From Variovorax beijingensis (GTDB taxonomy: Bacteria > Pseudomonadota > Gammaproteobacteria > Burkholderiales > Burkholderiaceae_C), in assembly GCF_003951285.1 (NCBI RefSeq), contig NZ_RXFQ01000005.1:349967-413966 (forward strand): a DNA stretch of 64,000 bases. Direction: 5' to 3'. A program made the translations under genes and the position numbers. Below are positions 27,858-40,384 of the stretch, piece after piece. The notes beneath the pieces were generated by a model, which ran no database searches, was not told the DNA's origin, and saw only the letters and a list, made by a program, of their open reading frames with translations. Numbering within the stretch: the stretch's first letter is position 1; every line of letters begins with the position of its first letter.

Positions 27858-28733
27858 TCAAACACCGGCGGCCGCTGCGGCGCCGGACACGATTTCCGAA
27901 AGTTCTTTGGTGATGCCTGCCTGGCGAGTCTTGTTGTAGACGAGCTTGAGCTCGCTGATCACGTTGCCGGCGTTGTCGGTTGCCGCCTTCATCGCGACCA
28001 TGCGGGCCGAGTGCTCGGACGCCATGTTCTCGGCCACGGCCTGATAGACCAGCGACTCCACATAGCGCACCAGCAGCTCATCGATCACGCTTTCAGGATC
28101 GGGCTCGTAGATGTAGTCCCACGAATGCTGTCCCTCCTCGACCTGCAGCGATTCCGCCGCCAGCGGAAGCAGCTGCTCGACCAGCGGCTCCTGCTTGATG
28201 GTGTTGATGAACTTCGTGTAGCACAGGTACACCGCAGACAGCTTGCCTTCGGCATAGGCGTCGAGCAGCGTCTTGACCGGGCCGATGAGCTTGTCCAGGT
28301 GGGGCGTGTCACCCAGGTGGGTAGCGTGCGCGACCACGCGGGCACCGATGCGGTTCAGGAAGCCGAGGCCCTTGCTGCCGATCGCCACCGTCTCGATGGC
28401 TGTACCAGCCGCCTGCGCTTCGCGCAGCTTGGTGGTCACGGCGCGCAGCAGGTTGGTGTTCAAGCCGCCGCACAAACCCTTGTCGCTCGTCACGATGATG
28501 AAGCCGATGGCCTTGGCCTCGTTCGTCTTCATGAAAGTGTGAACGTATTCCGGGTTCGCCCGGCCCAGGTTGGCCGCGATGTTGCGAATCTTCTCGCTGT
28601 AGGGGCGAGCGGCGCGCATGCGCTCCTGCGCCTTGCGCATCTTGGAGACCGAGACCATTTCCATGGCCTTGGTGATCTTCTTGGTGTTCTCCACCGATTT
28701 GATCTTGCCGCGGATTTCCTTACCAGCTGCCAT
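27858..28733 (-). CDS. atpG: ATP synthase F1 subunit gamma
   Basis: A 291-residue gamma subunit. The conserved N-terminal coil begins [20 protein letters not shown] and the C-terminal coil contains [17 protein letters not shown]. The middle holds [15 protein letters not shown]. It is the rotor shaft that couples proton flow to catalysis in the alpha-beta head. It sits 21 bases after atpA. The gene downstream is a lipoprotein gene, not the expected atpD. Confidence 0.97.
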   Translation of the reverse strand: MAAGKEIRGKIKSVENTKKITKAMEMVSVSKMRKAQERMRAARPYSEKIRNIAANLGRANPEYVHTFMKTNEAKAIGFIIVTSDKGLCGGLNTNLLRAVTTKLREAQAAGTAIETVAIGSKGLGFLNRIGARVVAHATHLGDTPHLDKLIGPVKTLLDAYAEGKLSAVYLCYTKFINTIKQEPLVEQLLPLAAESLQVEEGQHSWDYIYEPDPESVIDELLVRYVESLVYQAVAENMASEHSARMVAMKAATDNAGNVISELKLVYNKTRQAGITKELSEIVSGAAAAAGV

Positions 28734-28754
28734 GGGGGCTCCTTGTCAGGTCGA

Positions 28755-30308
<1,554 letters not shown>

Positions 30309-30357
30309 GACTCTTTCCTTCTTTCTGTAAATGGGGCCAACTGGCTGCCGGCCGCCG

Positions 30358-30888
30358 TCAGGCGGTCAGCGCCGCTTTCATTTGTTCGAGGCGCGCCTTG
30401 ACCGAAGTGTCGAGCACTTCGTCGCCGACCACGGCGCGGATGCCGCCGATCAGCGAGGGGTCGAGTTCGACCCGCGTCGTGAGCTTGCGCGCAAAGCGCC
30501 GCTCCAGCGCCGCGCCCACGTCCTTCAGCGCCGCGTCGTCGATCGGAAACGCGCTGTAGATCACGGCATCGGCAGCTCCGCTGCGCGCATTGCACAAGGC
30601 ACGGAACTGGAGCGCCACTTCGGGCAATGCAACCAGCCGGCCGTTGTCGATCACGGCGCGCAGAAAGTTCTTGCCCGCATCGGGCAATGGCTGCTTCGAA
30701 AGCCCGGCGATCAGCTCGAACACCTGCTCGGGCGGCACCTTCGGGTTGGCCGCGAACTCCAGGAGCTGCGGGCTGCCGGCGACGGACGCCAGCTGGTCGA
30801 GCCAGCCGGCCGTGCCTTCGAGGTCGCCGGGGCACGCCTTGAACAGCGCTTCGGCGTAGGGACGGGCAATGGTCGCGAGTTCGGCCAT
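30358..30888 (-). CDS. atpH: ATP synthase F1 subunit delta
   Basis: A 176-residue delta (OSCP-like) subunit. The N-terminal helical domain begins [13 protein letters not shown] and the C-terminal part carries the family signature [18 protein letters not shown]. It joins the b-subunit stalk to the top of the alpha-beta head. It follows atpF after only seven bases. Confidence 0.96.
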   Translation of the reverse strand: MAELATIARPYAEALFKACPGDLEGTAGWLDQLASVAGSPQLLEFAANPKVPPEQVFELIAGLSKQPLPDAGKNFLRAVIDNGRLVALPEVALQFRALCNARSGAADAVIYSAFPIDDAALKDVGAALERRFARKLTTRVELDPSLIGGIRAVVGDEVLDTSVKARLEQMKAALTA

Positions 30889-30895
30889 GTCGTCC

Positions 30896-31366
30896 TCAGA
30901 GCTCGGTCTTCAGGCGGCCGAGCAAGTCGGCATGAACGCCGGCATTGACTTCCTTGCGGAGAATCTGCTCGGCACCCTTGACGGCCAATGCGGCCACCTG
31001 CTCGCGCAGCGCTTCACGCGCACGCACGGATTGCTGGTTGGCCTCTTCGCGCGCGGCGGCCACGATCTTGTTGGCCTCCTCGGTTGCGCGGCTTTTGGCC
31101 TCTTCGATGATCTGCTGGGCACGGCGCTCGGCATCGGCCAGGCGGCTGGTGGTCTCGTTGCGAGACGCCACCAGCTCCTGCTCGACGCGTTGGTTGGCGG
31201 AAGCCAGTTCGGCCTTGGCCTTCTCGGCGGCCGCCAGGCCCGCAGCGATCTTTTGTGCTCGTTCGTCCAATGCCTTCGCGATCGGCGGCCACACGAATTT
31301 CATCGTGAACAGCACAAGCAGCAGGAAGACGATGGCCTGAACGAACAGGGTCGCGTTGATACTCAC
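30896..31366 (-). CDS. atpF: ATP synthase Fo subunit b
   Basis: A 156-residue b subunit with one N-terminal membrane helix ([20 protein letters not shown]) and a long charged helix that dimerises to form the peripheral stalk. The start is the GTG at 31366: it gives the standard 156-residue length and has AGAAAGG upstream at good spacing, whereas the longer in-frame reading adds a non-conserved stretch before the membrane helix. It lies between atpE and atpH. Confidence 0.95.
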   Translation of the reverse strand: MSINATLFVQAIVFLLLVLFTMKFVWPPIAKALDERAQKIAAGLAAAEKAKAELASANQRVEQELVASRNETTSRLADAERRAQQIIEEAKSRATEEANKIVAAAREEANQQSVRAREALREQVAALAVKGAEQILRKEVNAGVHADLLGRLKTEL

Positions 31367-31400
31367 GGCAACACCTTTCTGGAGTGGCGTTGAACGGAAA

Positions 31401-31667
<267 letters not shown>

Positions 31668-31707
31668 TTAATACAGATTGAAAGCAAACGAAAAGAAAAA
31701 AGAAAAC

Positions 31708-32589
<882 letters not shown>

Positions 32590-32610
32590 TCAGCGTCTCT
32601 TTTTAAACAG

Positions 32611-33084
32611 TCAAATCCGGTTCAACAATCCGGGCCGCACCAACAGGGCCACCCAGTACATCTTCATGGCGACCACCACGCCGGCCAGCAAAGCCAGCCA
32701 GCTGATGCCCTCGATCAGCCACGGCGCCGCCGCCAGCAAGGCAACGGTCAGTCCGATCTTGATCAACTCCCACACAAAAAACCGCAGCATGACAGCAGAT
32801 TGCGACAAGGCGCCCCGTGCCCGCCGCACACCCCGGACGAACAACGCCGCCGGGATCGCTACCGCCATGGCTCCGTAAAACGCCGACACCGCGGCACCTG
32901 GCCGCTGCGTCCACACCCATGCCACTCCGGCCACAAGCAATCCCATGGCCACCTGGGCCCCAATCACCCACCAGGGCGACATTTCGGGATTTTTCTCGCG
33001 AAGCCTCTGAGCCTCCTCGGCAGTCAGCGGCTTGAAGTCGGAGACTTCAGCATCGATCTCGGAGACAGGAGCGCTGGTTGTCAT
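32611..33084 (-). CDS. atpI: ATP synthase accessory protein I
   Basis: A 157-residue protein with an acidic N-terminus (EIDAEVSDFKPLTAEEAQRL) and four predicted membrane segments (WWVIGAQVAMGLLVAG; FYGAMAVAIPAALFV; FFVWELIKIGLTVALL; LALLAGVVVAMKMYWVALLV). AtpI helps assemble the c ring in some bacteria and is the usual first gene of the operon. The start ATG at 33084 is chosen because the longer frame lacks any conserved sequence. The gene diverges from the D-amino acid transaminase gene, with 156 bases between them. Confidence 0.9.
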   Translation of the reverse strand: MTTSAPVSEIDAEVSDFKPLTAEEAQRLREKNPEMSPWWVIGAQVAMGLLVAGVAWVWTQRPGAAVSAFYGAMAVAIPAALFVRGVRRARGALSQSAVMLRFFVWELIKIGLTVALLAAAPWLIEGISWLALLAGVVVAMKMYWVALLVRPGLLNRI

Positions 33085-33130
33085 TGGAATGCCGCTCGCG
33101 TTGTCAGCCGTCAATTTAACAAAGCCATTG

Positions 33131-33136
33131 ATTATA
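33131..33136 (-). promoter_or_regulatory. Candidate -10 box of the atp operon promoter
   Basis: On the minus strand this reads TATAAT, a perfect sigma-70 -10 box, about 47 bases upstream of the atpI start. The surrounding stretch is the most AT-rich part of the 33085-33240 gap. No convincing -35 box stands at 16-18 bases, so the promoter is proposed from the -10 box and position only. Confidence 0.45.
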
Positions 33137-33240
33137 AGTAGAAACCCAGCCTGCCCGGCCACCTGAACTGTCACGTTTGCAAAACACGGCTTCGCTGGCT
33201 GACTGGAACCCGACCTGGCGCACACAACCATAATTCCCGC

Positions 33241-34134
33241 ATGCACCCTCTTACTGCCGCACTCCCCTCTACGCTCTGCTACCTCGATGGCGAGTACACC
33301 GCCCTGCGCGACGCGAAGATCAGCGTGCTCGACCGTGGCTTCATTTTCGGCGACGGCATCTACGAAGTCGTCCCCGTCTACGGCGGCCAGCCTTTCTGCT
33401 TCGAAGAGCACATGGCACGGCTCGATCGCTCGCTGGCCGAACTGCAGATTGCCAATCCGCTCACGCTCGCCCAGTGGCGCGGCATCGTGATGCGGCTCGT
33501 CGAGGCGGGCGGCGATGCGCCCCAGGCCGTGTACTTTCAAGTTACCCGCGGTGTCGCGCCGCGCGATCATGCCATGACCCGTGGCGTGCACCCGACCGTG
33601 TTCGTGATGGTGAATCCGCTGCCGCCGGTGGCCGATGCCGTGCGCGCCAAGGGCGTGGCCTGCGTGAGCGCGGCCGACTTCCGCTGGCAGAAGGCGCACA
33701 TCAAGAGCACCAGCCTGCTCGGTGCGGTGCTGGCGCGGCAGATCAGTGTCGAGGCCGGCGCGGCCGAGACCATCATGTTCCGTGACGAATGGCTCAGCGA
33801 GGCGTCGTCGAGCAACGTGTGGATCGCGAAGGACGGCGGCCTCGTGGGGCCGCCCAAGGACAACCTGGTGCTGACCGGCATCCGCTACGGCCTGCTCGAA
33901 CGCCTGTGCGCCGAATGCGGCATTGCCTTCGCGCTGCGCCGCATTTCGCGCGACGAGGTCTTCGGCGCCGACGAGCTGCTGCTCTCGTCGGCCAGCAAGG
34001 AAGTGCTGCCGGTCGTGGCGCTCGATGGCCAGGCGATTGGAAATGGCCTCCCCGGCCCCATCTACCAAGCCTTGTACGCGGCCTACCAGCAGGCCAAGCT
34101 GCACAACGCGCAAACGCAAGGAGTTCCCGCATGA
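33241..34134 (+). CDS. dat: D-amino acid aminotransferase (class IV)
   Basis: A 297-residue PLP-dependent class IV aminotransferase. The PLP Lys is in WQKAHIKSTSLLG, and the class signature is EASSSNVWIAKDGGLVGPP. The early segment VLDRGFIFGDGIYEVVPVYGG is the pattern of D-alanine transaminases rather than IlvE. It makes D-alanine and D-glutamate from pyruvate and 2-oxoglutarate for the cell wall. Its stop overlaps the ybeD start by four bases. A CATAAT hexamer at 33229-33234, seven bases from the ATG, would imply an almost leaderless message if it were a real -10 box. Confidence 0.88.
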   Translation: MHPLTAALPSTLCYLDGEYTALRDAKISVLDRGFIFGDGIYEVVPVYGGQPFCFEEHMARLDRSLAELQIANPLTLAQWRGIVMRLVEAGGDAPQAVYFQVTRGVAPRDHAMTRGVHPTVFVMVNPLPPVADAVRAKGVACVSAADFRWQKAHIKSTSLLGAVLARQISVEAGAAETIMFRDEWLSEASSSNVWIAKDGGLVGPPKDNLVLTGIRYGLLERLCAECGIAFALRRISRDEVFGADELLLSSASKEVLPVVALDGQAIGNGLPGPIYQALYAAYQQAKLHNAQTQGVPA

Positions 34135-34445
34135 CCGACACCAACGACAAGATCGAAACCGCCACCGTTCACGTTCCCGATCCGCGCAAGGAATCGCTGA
34201 TCGAGTACCCCTCGCAGTTTCCGATCAAGGTCATGGGCGTCAAGGCCGATGGCTTCGTGCATGCCATCACGCAGATCGCGGAGCGCTTCGATCCGGCCTT
34301 CGACGCCACCACCGTCGAGCTGCGCGACAGCAAGGCGGGCAACTACCTGGGCGTGACGATCACCGTCACGGCCACCAGCCGCGAGCAGCTCGACGATCTG
34401 TACCGCGCGCTGTCAGCCCATCCGATGGTCAAGGTCGTTCTCTGA
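34131..34445 (+). CDS. ybeD: YbeD/DUF493 family protein
   Basis: A 104-residue protein with the DUF493 core [20 protein letters not shown] followed by a compact alpha-beta domain that ends at HPMVKVVL. E. coli YbeD has an ACT-like fold of unknown function and lies beside lipB, as here. ATG at 34131 overlaps the transaminase stop (ATGA). The first 20 or so residues are polar and not part of the core. Confidence 0.92.
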   Translation: MTDTNDKIETATVHVPDPRKESLIEYPSQFPIKVMGVKADGFVHAITQIAERFDPAFDATTVELRDSKAGNYLGVTITVTATSREQLDDLYRALSAHPMVKVVL

Positions 34446-34464
34446 AGAAAGCGCCGGGCACGCG

Positions 34465-35145
34465 ATGAGCACGGGCATCGAAGTGAAATGGCTCGGCGCC
34501 GCCGACTACGCCGCCACCTACGGCGCGATGAAGCAGTTCACGCTCGAACGCCTGCCCGAGACGCCCGATGCGCTGTGGATCTGCGAGCACGCCCCGGTCT
34601 TCACGCAGGGCATTGCGGGCAGGCAGGACCACATCCTGAACCCGGGCGCGATCCCGGTCGTGCAGACCGACCGCGGCGGCCAGGTCACCTTCCATGGCCC
34701 GGGCCAGGTGGTGGCCTATCCGCTGATCGATCTTCGGCGCGCGGGCTACTTCGTGAAGGAATACGTCTACCGCATCGAGGAATCGGTGCTGCGCACGCTG
34801 GCCCACTTCGGCGTGACGGGCCACCGCGTGGCGGGCGCACCGGGCATCTACGTGCGGCCGGATGACCCCTTTTCGCATGCCGCGCTGACCGGCCCGCTGC
34901 CCGCGGGCGACCCGTTTCGCGGCCTCGGCAAGATCGCCGCGCTCGGCATCAAGGTGAGCCGCCACGCCACCTACCACGGCGTGGCGCTCAACGTCGCGAT
35001 GGACCTCGAACCCTTCTCGCGCATCAACCCTTGCGGCTATGCGGGGCTGCAAACGGTCGATCTTTCTACAATCGGGGTCCAAACCACATGGGAAGAAGCT
35101 GCCCGGGTCCTGAGCCAGAAGCTCAGCACCTACCTGGCGCCTTAG
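34465..35145 (+). CDS. lipB: Octanoyltransferase LipB
   Basis: A 226-residue LipB. The substrate-binding motif [12 protein letters not shown] is at about residues 71-82, the catalytic Lys lies in [13 protein letters not shown] and the catalytic Cys in [13 protein letters not shown]. It moves octanoyl from acyl carrier protein to the lipoyl domains of 2-oxoacid dehydrogenases and the glycine cleavage system in the cytoplasm. It lies 19 bases after ybeD and seven bases before lipA. Confidence 0.96.
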   Translation: MSTGIEVKWLGAADYAATYGAMKQFTLERLPETPDALWICEHAPVFTQGIAGRQDHILNPGAIPVVQTDRGGQVTFHGPGQVVAYPLIDLRRAGYFVKEYVYRIEESVLRTLAHFGVTGHRVAGAPGIYVRPDDPFSHAALTGPLPAGDPFRGLGKIAALGIKVSRHATYHGVALNVAMDLEPFSRINPCGYAGLQTVDLSTIGVQTTWEEAARVLSQKLSTYLAP

Positions 35146-35152
35146 CAATCCA

Positions 35153-36151
35153 ATGAGCACCACAGAAGTCGTCCCCTCCCCCGTCGTGAGAGAGGCACAA
35201 AGCGCCGAAACCTACAACCCGCTCGCCAAGCAGAAGGCCGCGGCCAAGCTCTCGCGCATCCCCGTCAAGGTGGTGCAGCAGGGCGAGGTGCTCAAGAAGC
35301 CCGAGTGGATCCGCGTGAAGGCCGGCAGCCCCACCACGCGCTTCTACGAGATCAAGCAGATCCTGCGCGAGAGCAACCTGCACACGGTCTGCGAAGAGGC
35401 CTCGTGCCCGAACATCGGCGAATGCTTCGGCAACGGCACGGCCACCTTCATGATCATGGGCGACAAGTGCACGCGCCGCTGCCCGTTCTGCGACGTGGGC
35501 CACGGCCGCCCCGACCCGCTCGACAAGGACGAGCCGCTCAACCTCGCCAGGACCATCGCCAAGCTGCGCCTGAAGTACGTGGTGATCACCAGCGTCGACC
35601 GCGACGACCTGCGCGACGGCGGCAGCCAGCATTTCGTCGACTGCATCACGAACATCCGCGAGCTCTCGCCGATGACGCAGATCGAAATTCTCGTGCCCGA
35701 CTTCCGCGGCCGCGACGACCGCGCGCTCGAGATCCTCAAGGCCGCGCCGCCGGACGTGATGAACCACAACCTGGAGACCGCGCCGCGCCTCTACAAGGAA
35801 GCGCGCCCCGGCAGCGACTACCAGTTCAGCCTCAACCTGCTGAAGAAGTTCAAGGCGCTGCACCCCCAGGTTCCGACCAAGAGCGGCATCATGGTGGGCC
35901 TGGGCGAAACCGACGAAGAGATCCTGCAGGTGATGCGCGACATGCGCGCCCACGACATCGACATGCTGACCATCGGCCAGTACCTGTCGCCGTCGGGCTC
36001 GCACCTGCCCGTGCGCCGCTACGTGCATCCCGACACCTTCAAGATGTTCGAGGAAGAGGCCTACAGGATGGGCTTCAGCCACGCGGCCGTGGGCGCGATG
36101 GTGCGCTCGAGCTACCACGCGGACCAGCAGGCGCACGCCGCGGGCGTCTGA
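35153..36151 (+). CDS. lipA: Lipoyl synthase LipA (radical SAM)
   Basis: A 332-residue radical SAM enzyme. The auxiliary 4Fe-4S cluster motif (C-X4-C-X5-C) is in [10 protein letters not shown] plus the preceding VCEEASC, and the SAM cluster motif [11 protein letters not shown] (C-X3-C-X2-C) follows. The C-terminal RSSYHAD segment carries the Ser that ligates the auxiliary cluster. It inserts two sulfurs into octanoyl groups placed by LipB. An N-terminal extension of about 45 residues before the catalytic core is common in betaproteobacteria. Confidence 0.97.
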   Translation: MSTTEVVPSPVVREAQSAETYNPLAKQKAAAKLSRIPVKVVQQGEVLKKPEWIRVKAGSPTTRFYEIKQILRESNLHTVCEEASCPNIGECFGNGTATFMIMGDKCTRRCPFCDVGHGRPDPLDKDEPLNLARTIAKLRLKYVVITSVDRDDLRDGGSQHFVDCITNIRELSPMTQIEILVPDFRGRDDRALEILKAAPPDVMNHNLETAPRLYKEARPGSDYQFSLNLLKKFKALHPQVPTKSGIMVGLGETDEEILQVMRDMRAHDIDMLTIGQYLSPSGSHLPVRRYVHPDTFKMFEEEAYRMGFSHAAVGAMVRSSYHADQQAHAAGV

Positions 36152-36169
36152 CAAGCTGCCGGGCGCGCC

Positions 36170-37729
36170 TCAGCGCCCGCCGGCCACCCGGGGCGAGGCG
36201 TCCCGCGCGGCCGTAGCCTGCCGGCCGCCGAACACCGCGAAGCTGAGCGCCGCGGTCAACCAGGCGCCGAGCCCGCCATACAGCATGACCCATCCGAAGC
36301 CGTGGGTCACGGCGGCCTGCAGGAGCGCACCGGAAACATCCGGCAGGGCCAGCGCCTGCTGCACGCCCGCCACGTCCCCGCCCGCGAGCTGCTCGGCCAA
36401 TGCGCGCAGCCGCGCCGCATCGAGCGCCGCCCCCAGCGAGCCCCGCAGCGCCGCCAGGATGCCCGCCACCAGCACCAGGCCCATCACCGCGATGTTGATG
36501 GCCAGGGAAATGAGGCGCGCGCTGACGTCCATGCCCGAGGCCATGCCGGCGCGGTGCGCGGGCACCGAGGCGGTGGTCATGTTGGTCGCGGGCGTGGTGG
36601 TCAGGCCCAGGCCGATGCCGGCGACCAGCGCACCGGGCAGCACCGTCCAGCCGCCCAGGTGCGCGAGGCCGCTGCCCCACTTCATCGCCATGAAGCCCAG
36701 GCCGATCAGGAACAGGCCGGCGGGAATCACGAAGCGCGCCTGGTAGCGCAGCAGCAGCCATTGCGCGATCGGCGGCATCACCAGGAAAGGCACCGTGTAG
36801 ACCAGCAGCGCCAGGCCGGCGGCGGTCGTGCCGTAGCCCAGGCCTGCGGAGAAATACAGCGGCAGGTAGATCATGAACGGCCAGTAGCTGCAGTTCATGC
36901 CGATGCAGCCGAGGATGGCGCCCGAGAAGTCGCGGATGCGGAACACCGAGAAGTCGAACATCGGGTGCGGATGGAAGCGCTCGACCGCGACGAAGGCCGC
37001 GAGGCCCGCCGCGGTGGCGGCCATCAGGCCCAGTGCGGCCGGGCTGGTCCAACCCAGGCTGTCGCCCTGCGTGATCAGCCAGGTGAGCCCAAGCACCGCG
37101 ATGGTCAGCGTGACGATGCCCGCCAGGTCCAGCTTCTGCTGGCGGGCCATCGGATCGCGGGACTCCGCCACGCCGGCCATGATCAGCGCCAGCCCGAGCA
37201 GCGCCAGCGGCGCATGCACCAGGAAGACCCACTGCCAGCTGGCCAGCGCGATGATCGCGCCGCCCACCACCGGCCCGAACCCCAGGCCGATACCGGCCAC
37301 CACGCCCCAGATCGCGAAGGCGCGGCCGCGCGCCCGGCCGTCCGGAAACTGGTGCGACAGGATCGCAATCGAGCAGATGAACATCGCGCCGCCCGCCATG
37401 CCCTGCAGGAAGCGCGCGGCAATCAGCACCGGCGTGCCGGGCGCCAGGCCGCACAGCAGCGAGGCCAGGCCGAAGGCCAGCACCGTGAGCGCGAACATGC
37501 GGCGCCGTCCGTAGCGGTCGGCCAGGGTACCGGTGGCCATCAGCACCGTGGTGCAGGCGATGGTGTAGGCGTTCATGATCCATTGCAGGTCCTGGAAGTC
37601 GGCGTGCAGCCGCGCCTCCAGCACCGGCAGGATGATCGGCACGCTCGAAATCTCCAGGCCGAACATCAGCGCGGCGAGGCAGATGGCGGCCAGCGCGAGG
37701 AAAGGATGGCGGGGAGCGGAAGAGGACAT
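36170..37729 (-). CDS. MFS drug/proton antiporter, DHA2 (EmrB/QacA) family
   Basis: A 519-residue MFS protein with about 14 predicted membrane helices. The loop 2-3 motif appears as GTLADRYGRRRMF, and the motif C-like segment GVVAGIGLGFGPVVGG is in helix 5, typical of antiporters. It should export toxic or drug-like compounds. It converges on lipA and diverges from the LysR gene at 37842, which probably controls it. The last 20 residues are polar (ATAARDASPRVAGGR). Confidence 0.88.
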   Translation of the reverse strand: MSSSAPRHPFLALAAICLAALMFGLEISSVPIILPVLEARLHADFQDLQWIMNAYTIACTTVLMATGTLADRYGRRRMFALTVLAFGLASLLCGLAPGTPVLIAARFLQGMAGGAMFICSIAILSHQFPDGRARGRAFAIWGVVAGIGLGFGPVVGGAIIALASWQWVFLVHAPLALLGLALIMAGVAESRDPMARQQKLDLAGIVTLTIAVLGLTWLITQGDSLGWTSPAALGLMAATAAGLAAFVAVERFHPHPMFDFSVFRIRDFSGAILGCIGMNCSYWPFMIYLPLYFSAGLGYGTTAAGLALLVYTVPFLVMPPIAQWLLLRYQARFVIPAGLFLIGLGFMAMKWGSGLAHLGGWTVLPGALVAGIGLGLTTTPATNMTTASVPAHRAGMASGMDVSARLISLAINIAVMGLVLVAGILAALRGSLGAALDAARLRALAEQLAGGDVAGVQQALALPDVSGALLQAAVTHGFGWVMLYGGLGAWLTAALSFAVFGGRQATAARDASPRVAGGR

Positions 37730-37793
37730 CGGGAGGTGAAGAGAAGAAAGTGGTCCGAGGCATTCTCAAGACCCCTGTTTCATTGGGCAAATG

Positions 37794-37821
37794 ATTAAAT
37801 TTCTCTCCATTCAAGACGCAA
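37794..37821 (-). promoter_or_regulatory. Candidate promoter for the MFS gene in an AT-rich divergent gap
   Basis: On the minus strand TTGCGT (37816-37821) and TTTAAT (37794-37799) are 16 bases apart, a fair sigma-70 pair. The 37730-37841 gap is much more AT-rich than the coding flanks and holds related half sites (ATGATTAAATTT and AATTTCATTAAT), where the divergent LysR protein may bind. Confidence 0.4.
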
Positions 37822-37841
37822 TTTCATTAATCTAGGCGGCC

Positions 37842-38747
37842 ATGAACTTCGACACCGGCCTCCTGCAGGCCTTCACCGCCGTCCACCGCGCCAACGGCTT
37901 CACGCGCGCCGCCGAGCAGCTGCACCTGACGCAATCGGCGGTCAGCCACCAGATCCGCCGGCTCGAGGAACTGGTCGGGCGCCCGCTGTTCCACCGCACC
38001 ACGCGGCGCCTGCGCCTGACCGCCGACGGCGAAGACTTCCTGCGCCATGCCGAGCGCATCCTGCAGGCGCAGGACGCGCTGGCGCGGCACTTCCGCTGCT
38101 CGCCCATCGAGGGCACGGTGCGCTTCGGCGTGCCCGAGAGCTTCATGAGCGAGGGGCTGCCGCAGCTCTTGCAACAGTTCGCGCGCAGCTGTCCCAACGT
38201 GCGGCTGGAGGTGAGCGTGGGCCTGACGCTCGACCTGGCCACGATGGTGCGCGAGCGCGAGCTCGACCTGGCGGTGGTGGTGTCGGTCTCGGGCGCGGTC
38301 GAGGGCACGCTGCTGCGGCGCCTGCCGATGGTGTGGGCCGCGGCCGAGGGCTTCGAGCGCACCGAGGGCGCCTCGCTGCCGCTGGCCTATTCGCCAACGC
38401 CCTGTGTGTGCCGCCAGCTCAGCATCGATGCGCTGAACCAGGCCGGCATTCCCTGGCACGGCGCCTTCAGCTCGCACAGCCTGCAGGACCTGCGCACGGC
38501 CGCGCTGAGCGGCCTGGCGGTGGCCACCTTCACCTGCGACAACCTGCGCCCCGGCATGGCGGTGCTCGACGAGCGCCATGGCCTGCCCGCGCTGCCGATG
38601 CTGGACTTCACGCTGGCCTACGGCGATGGCGATGCGGGGGAGCGCAGCCCGGCCGTGGCCGAGCTCGGCCGCCTGATCGAACAGGCCGAGTGGGCGCGCC
38701 GGGACAAGCCCGCGCCGCGGCCGCGCCGCACGCTGCGCGCGGCGTAG
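37842..38747 (+). CDS. LysR-type regulator
   Basis: A 301-residue LysR regulator. The helix-turn-helix is GFTRAAEQLHLTQSAVSHQI with the wing FHRTTRRLRLTADGE; the effector domain follows from about residue 90. It diverges from the MFS gene and precedes the CoA ligase gene in the same direction with a 74-base gap. Divergent LysR-transporter pairs usually mean control of that transporter by its substrate. A Cys-rich segment (CVCRQLSID, TFTCDN) is present but of no known meaning. Confidence 0.9.
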   Translation: MNFDTGLLQAFTAVHRANGFTRAAEQLHLTQSAVSHQIRRLEELVGRPLFHRTTRRLRLTADGEDFLRHAERILQAQDALARHFRCSPIEGTVRFGVPESFMSEGLPQLLQQFARSCPNVRLEVSVGLTLDLATMVRERELDLAVVVSVSGAVEGTLLRRLPMVWAAAEGFERTEGASLPLAYSPTPCVCRQLSIDALNQAGIPWHGAFSSHSLQDLRTAALSGLAVATFTCDNLRPGMAVLDERHGLPALPMLDFTLAYGDGDAGERSPAVAELGRLIEQAEWARRDKPAPRPRRTLRAA

Positions 38748-38821
38748 GCTCGTCGCGTGCGGCTCACCGCCGGGCCGGGGTCTTCGCTATCCTGCCGCCT
38801 GGCCAAGACGAAGGATCGATT

Positions 38822-40384
38822 TTGCAAACGCACCCTGCCATTCAAGCTGCCATGGAGCGCGGCTTCGGCGCCATCGCCGACCTGGTTCGCCTCCACGCGC
38901 AACACACGCCCGACCACGCCGCGCTCGCGGACGCGCAACAGGCACTGGACTACGGCGCGCTCGACGCGCTGATGGACCGCGTCGCGGCCGCACTTCAGCG
39001 CGACGGCCTCGGGCCCGGCGACGCCATTGCGGTCTGCGCGGCGTCTTCGGTGAACTATGCGGCGGTGTTCCTCGGCGCCTTGCGCGCGGGCGTCGCGGTC
39101 GCGCCGCTGGCGCCCGGCTCCACGCCGGCCAGCCTGGCCCGCATGATCGAGGATGCCGATGCGCGCCTCCTCTTCACCGACGCCTCGGCGGCCGAGGTCG
39201 TCGGCCCCGCCAAGGAAGGCGGCATCCCGCGCGTGGCGCTCGACGGTTCCGCCGCCGGGCAGGCCCTCGAGGGCTGGCTGGCCCCCGCCGGCACGCGGCC
39301 GCGCGCCGTCGAGACGCAGCCCTCCTGGCCCTTCAACATCATCTATTCGTCGGGCACCACCGGCGAGCCCAAGGGCATCGTGCAGGGCCACGGCATGCGC
39401 TGGGCCCATGTGCAGCGCGGCGCCAAGTACGGCTACGGCCCGGACACCGTCACGCTGCTGTCGACGCCGCTCTATTCGAACACCACGCTGGTGGTGTTCT
39501 TTCCGACCATTGCCTTCGGCGGCTGCGTGGTGCTGATGCCCAAGTTCGATGCGGCCGGCTACCTGGCACTGGCCGAGCAGCGCCGCGTGACGCACACCAT
39601 GCTGGTGCCGGTGCAATACCAGCGCCTGATGGCGCATCCGCGCTTCGACGCGCACGACCTCTCGTCCTTCCGCTTCAAGTTCAGCACCAGCGCGCCCTTC
39701 AACGCCGCGCTCAAGGCCGACGTGCTCGAGCGCTGGCCCGGCGGGCTGATCGAGTTCTACGGCATGACCGAAGGCGGCGGCACCTGCATCCTCGAAGCCC
39801 ATCTGCATCCGGACAAGCTGCACACGGTCGGCCAGCCGGCCGAAGGCAGCGACATCCGCCTGATCGACGAGGAGGGCCGCGAGATCCCGCGCGCCAACAT
39901 CGAACTGGCCGGCGAGGTGGTGGGCCACTCGGGCGGCATGATGACCGGCTACCACCGCCAGCCCGGCAAGACGCGCGAGGCCGAGTGGTTCGACGCCACC
40001 GGCAAGCGCTTCATCCGCACCGGCGACATCGGGCGCTTCGATGCCGACGGCTTCCTCACGCTGTTCGACCGCAAGAAGGACATGATCATCAGCGGCGGCT
40101 TCAACATCTATCCGAGCGATCTCGAGGCGGTGCTGCGCGGCCATGCCGCCGTGGCCGACGTGGCGGTGGCCGGCGTGCCGTCGGAGCAATGGGGCGAGAC
40201 GCCGGTGGCCTTCGTGGTGCGCCGCGAGGGCGATGGCACGTCCGAGGACGCGCTGCTGCAATGGGCCAACGCGCAGCTCGGCAAGACGCAGCGCCTGGCG
40301 CGCCTGAGCTTCATCGACGAGCTGCCGCGCAGCGCGATCGGCAAGGTGCTCAAACGTGAACTGCGTGAACTCGTCGGCCGCTGA
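38822..40384 (+). CDS. AMP-dependent CoA ligase (acyl-adenylate-forming)
   Basis: A 520-residue ANL-superfamily enzyme. Motifs: the P-loop-like YSSGTTGEPKGIV, EFYGMTEGGG, the RTGDIGRFDADGFLTLFDR hinge and a C-terminal catalytic Lys in SAIGKVLKREL. It activates a carboxylic acid with ATP and joins it to CoA; the acid cannot be named. I chose the TTG at 38822 because GAAGGA stands seven bases upstream, whereas the ATG at 38852 has no ribosome binding site. If wrong, ten residues are lost. The 3' end overlaps the transporter gene by 29 bases. Confidence 0.87.
   Translation: MQTHPAIQAAMERGFGAIADLVRLHAQHTPDHAALADAQQALDYGALDALMDRVAAALQRDGLGPGDAIAVCAASSVNYAAVFLGALRAGVAVAPLAPGSTPASLARMIEDADARLLFTDASAAEVVGPAKEGGIPRVALDGSAAGQALEGWLAPAGTRPRAVETQPSWPFNIIYSSGTTGEPKGIVQGHGMRWAHVQRGAKYGYGPDTVTLLSTPLYSNTTLVVFFPTIAFGGCVVLMPKFDAAGYLALAEQRRVTHTMLVPVQYQRLMAHPRFDAHDLSSFRFKFSTSAPFNAALKADVLERWPGGLIEFYGMTEGGGTCILEAHLHPDKLHTVGQPAEGSDIRLIDEEGREIPRANIELAGEVVGHSGGMMTGYHRQPGKTREAEWFDATGKRFIRTGDIGRFDADGFLTLFDRKKDMIISGGFNIYPSDLEAVLRGHAAVADVAVAGVPSEQWGETPVAFVVRREGDGTSEDALLQWANAQLGKTQRLARLSFIDELPRSAIGKVLKRELRELVGR

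Noticed and set aside
33229..33234. CATAAT as a -10 box giving a leaderless transaminase message
   Set aside because: No -35 box at proper spacing was found, and a chance hexamer is likely in this AT-richer gap.
36140..36185. Hairpin between lipA and the convergent MFS gene as a terminator
   Set aside because: A GGGCG/CGCCC stem is present but there is no T run on either strand and the stem is short.
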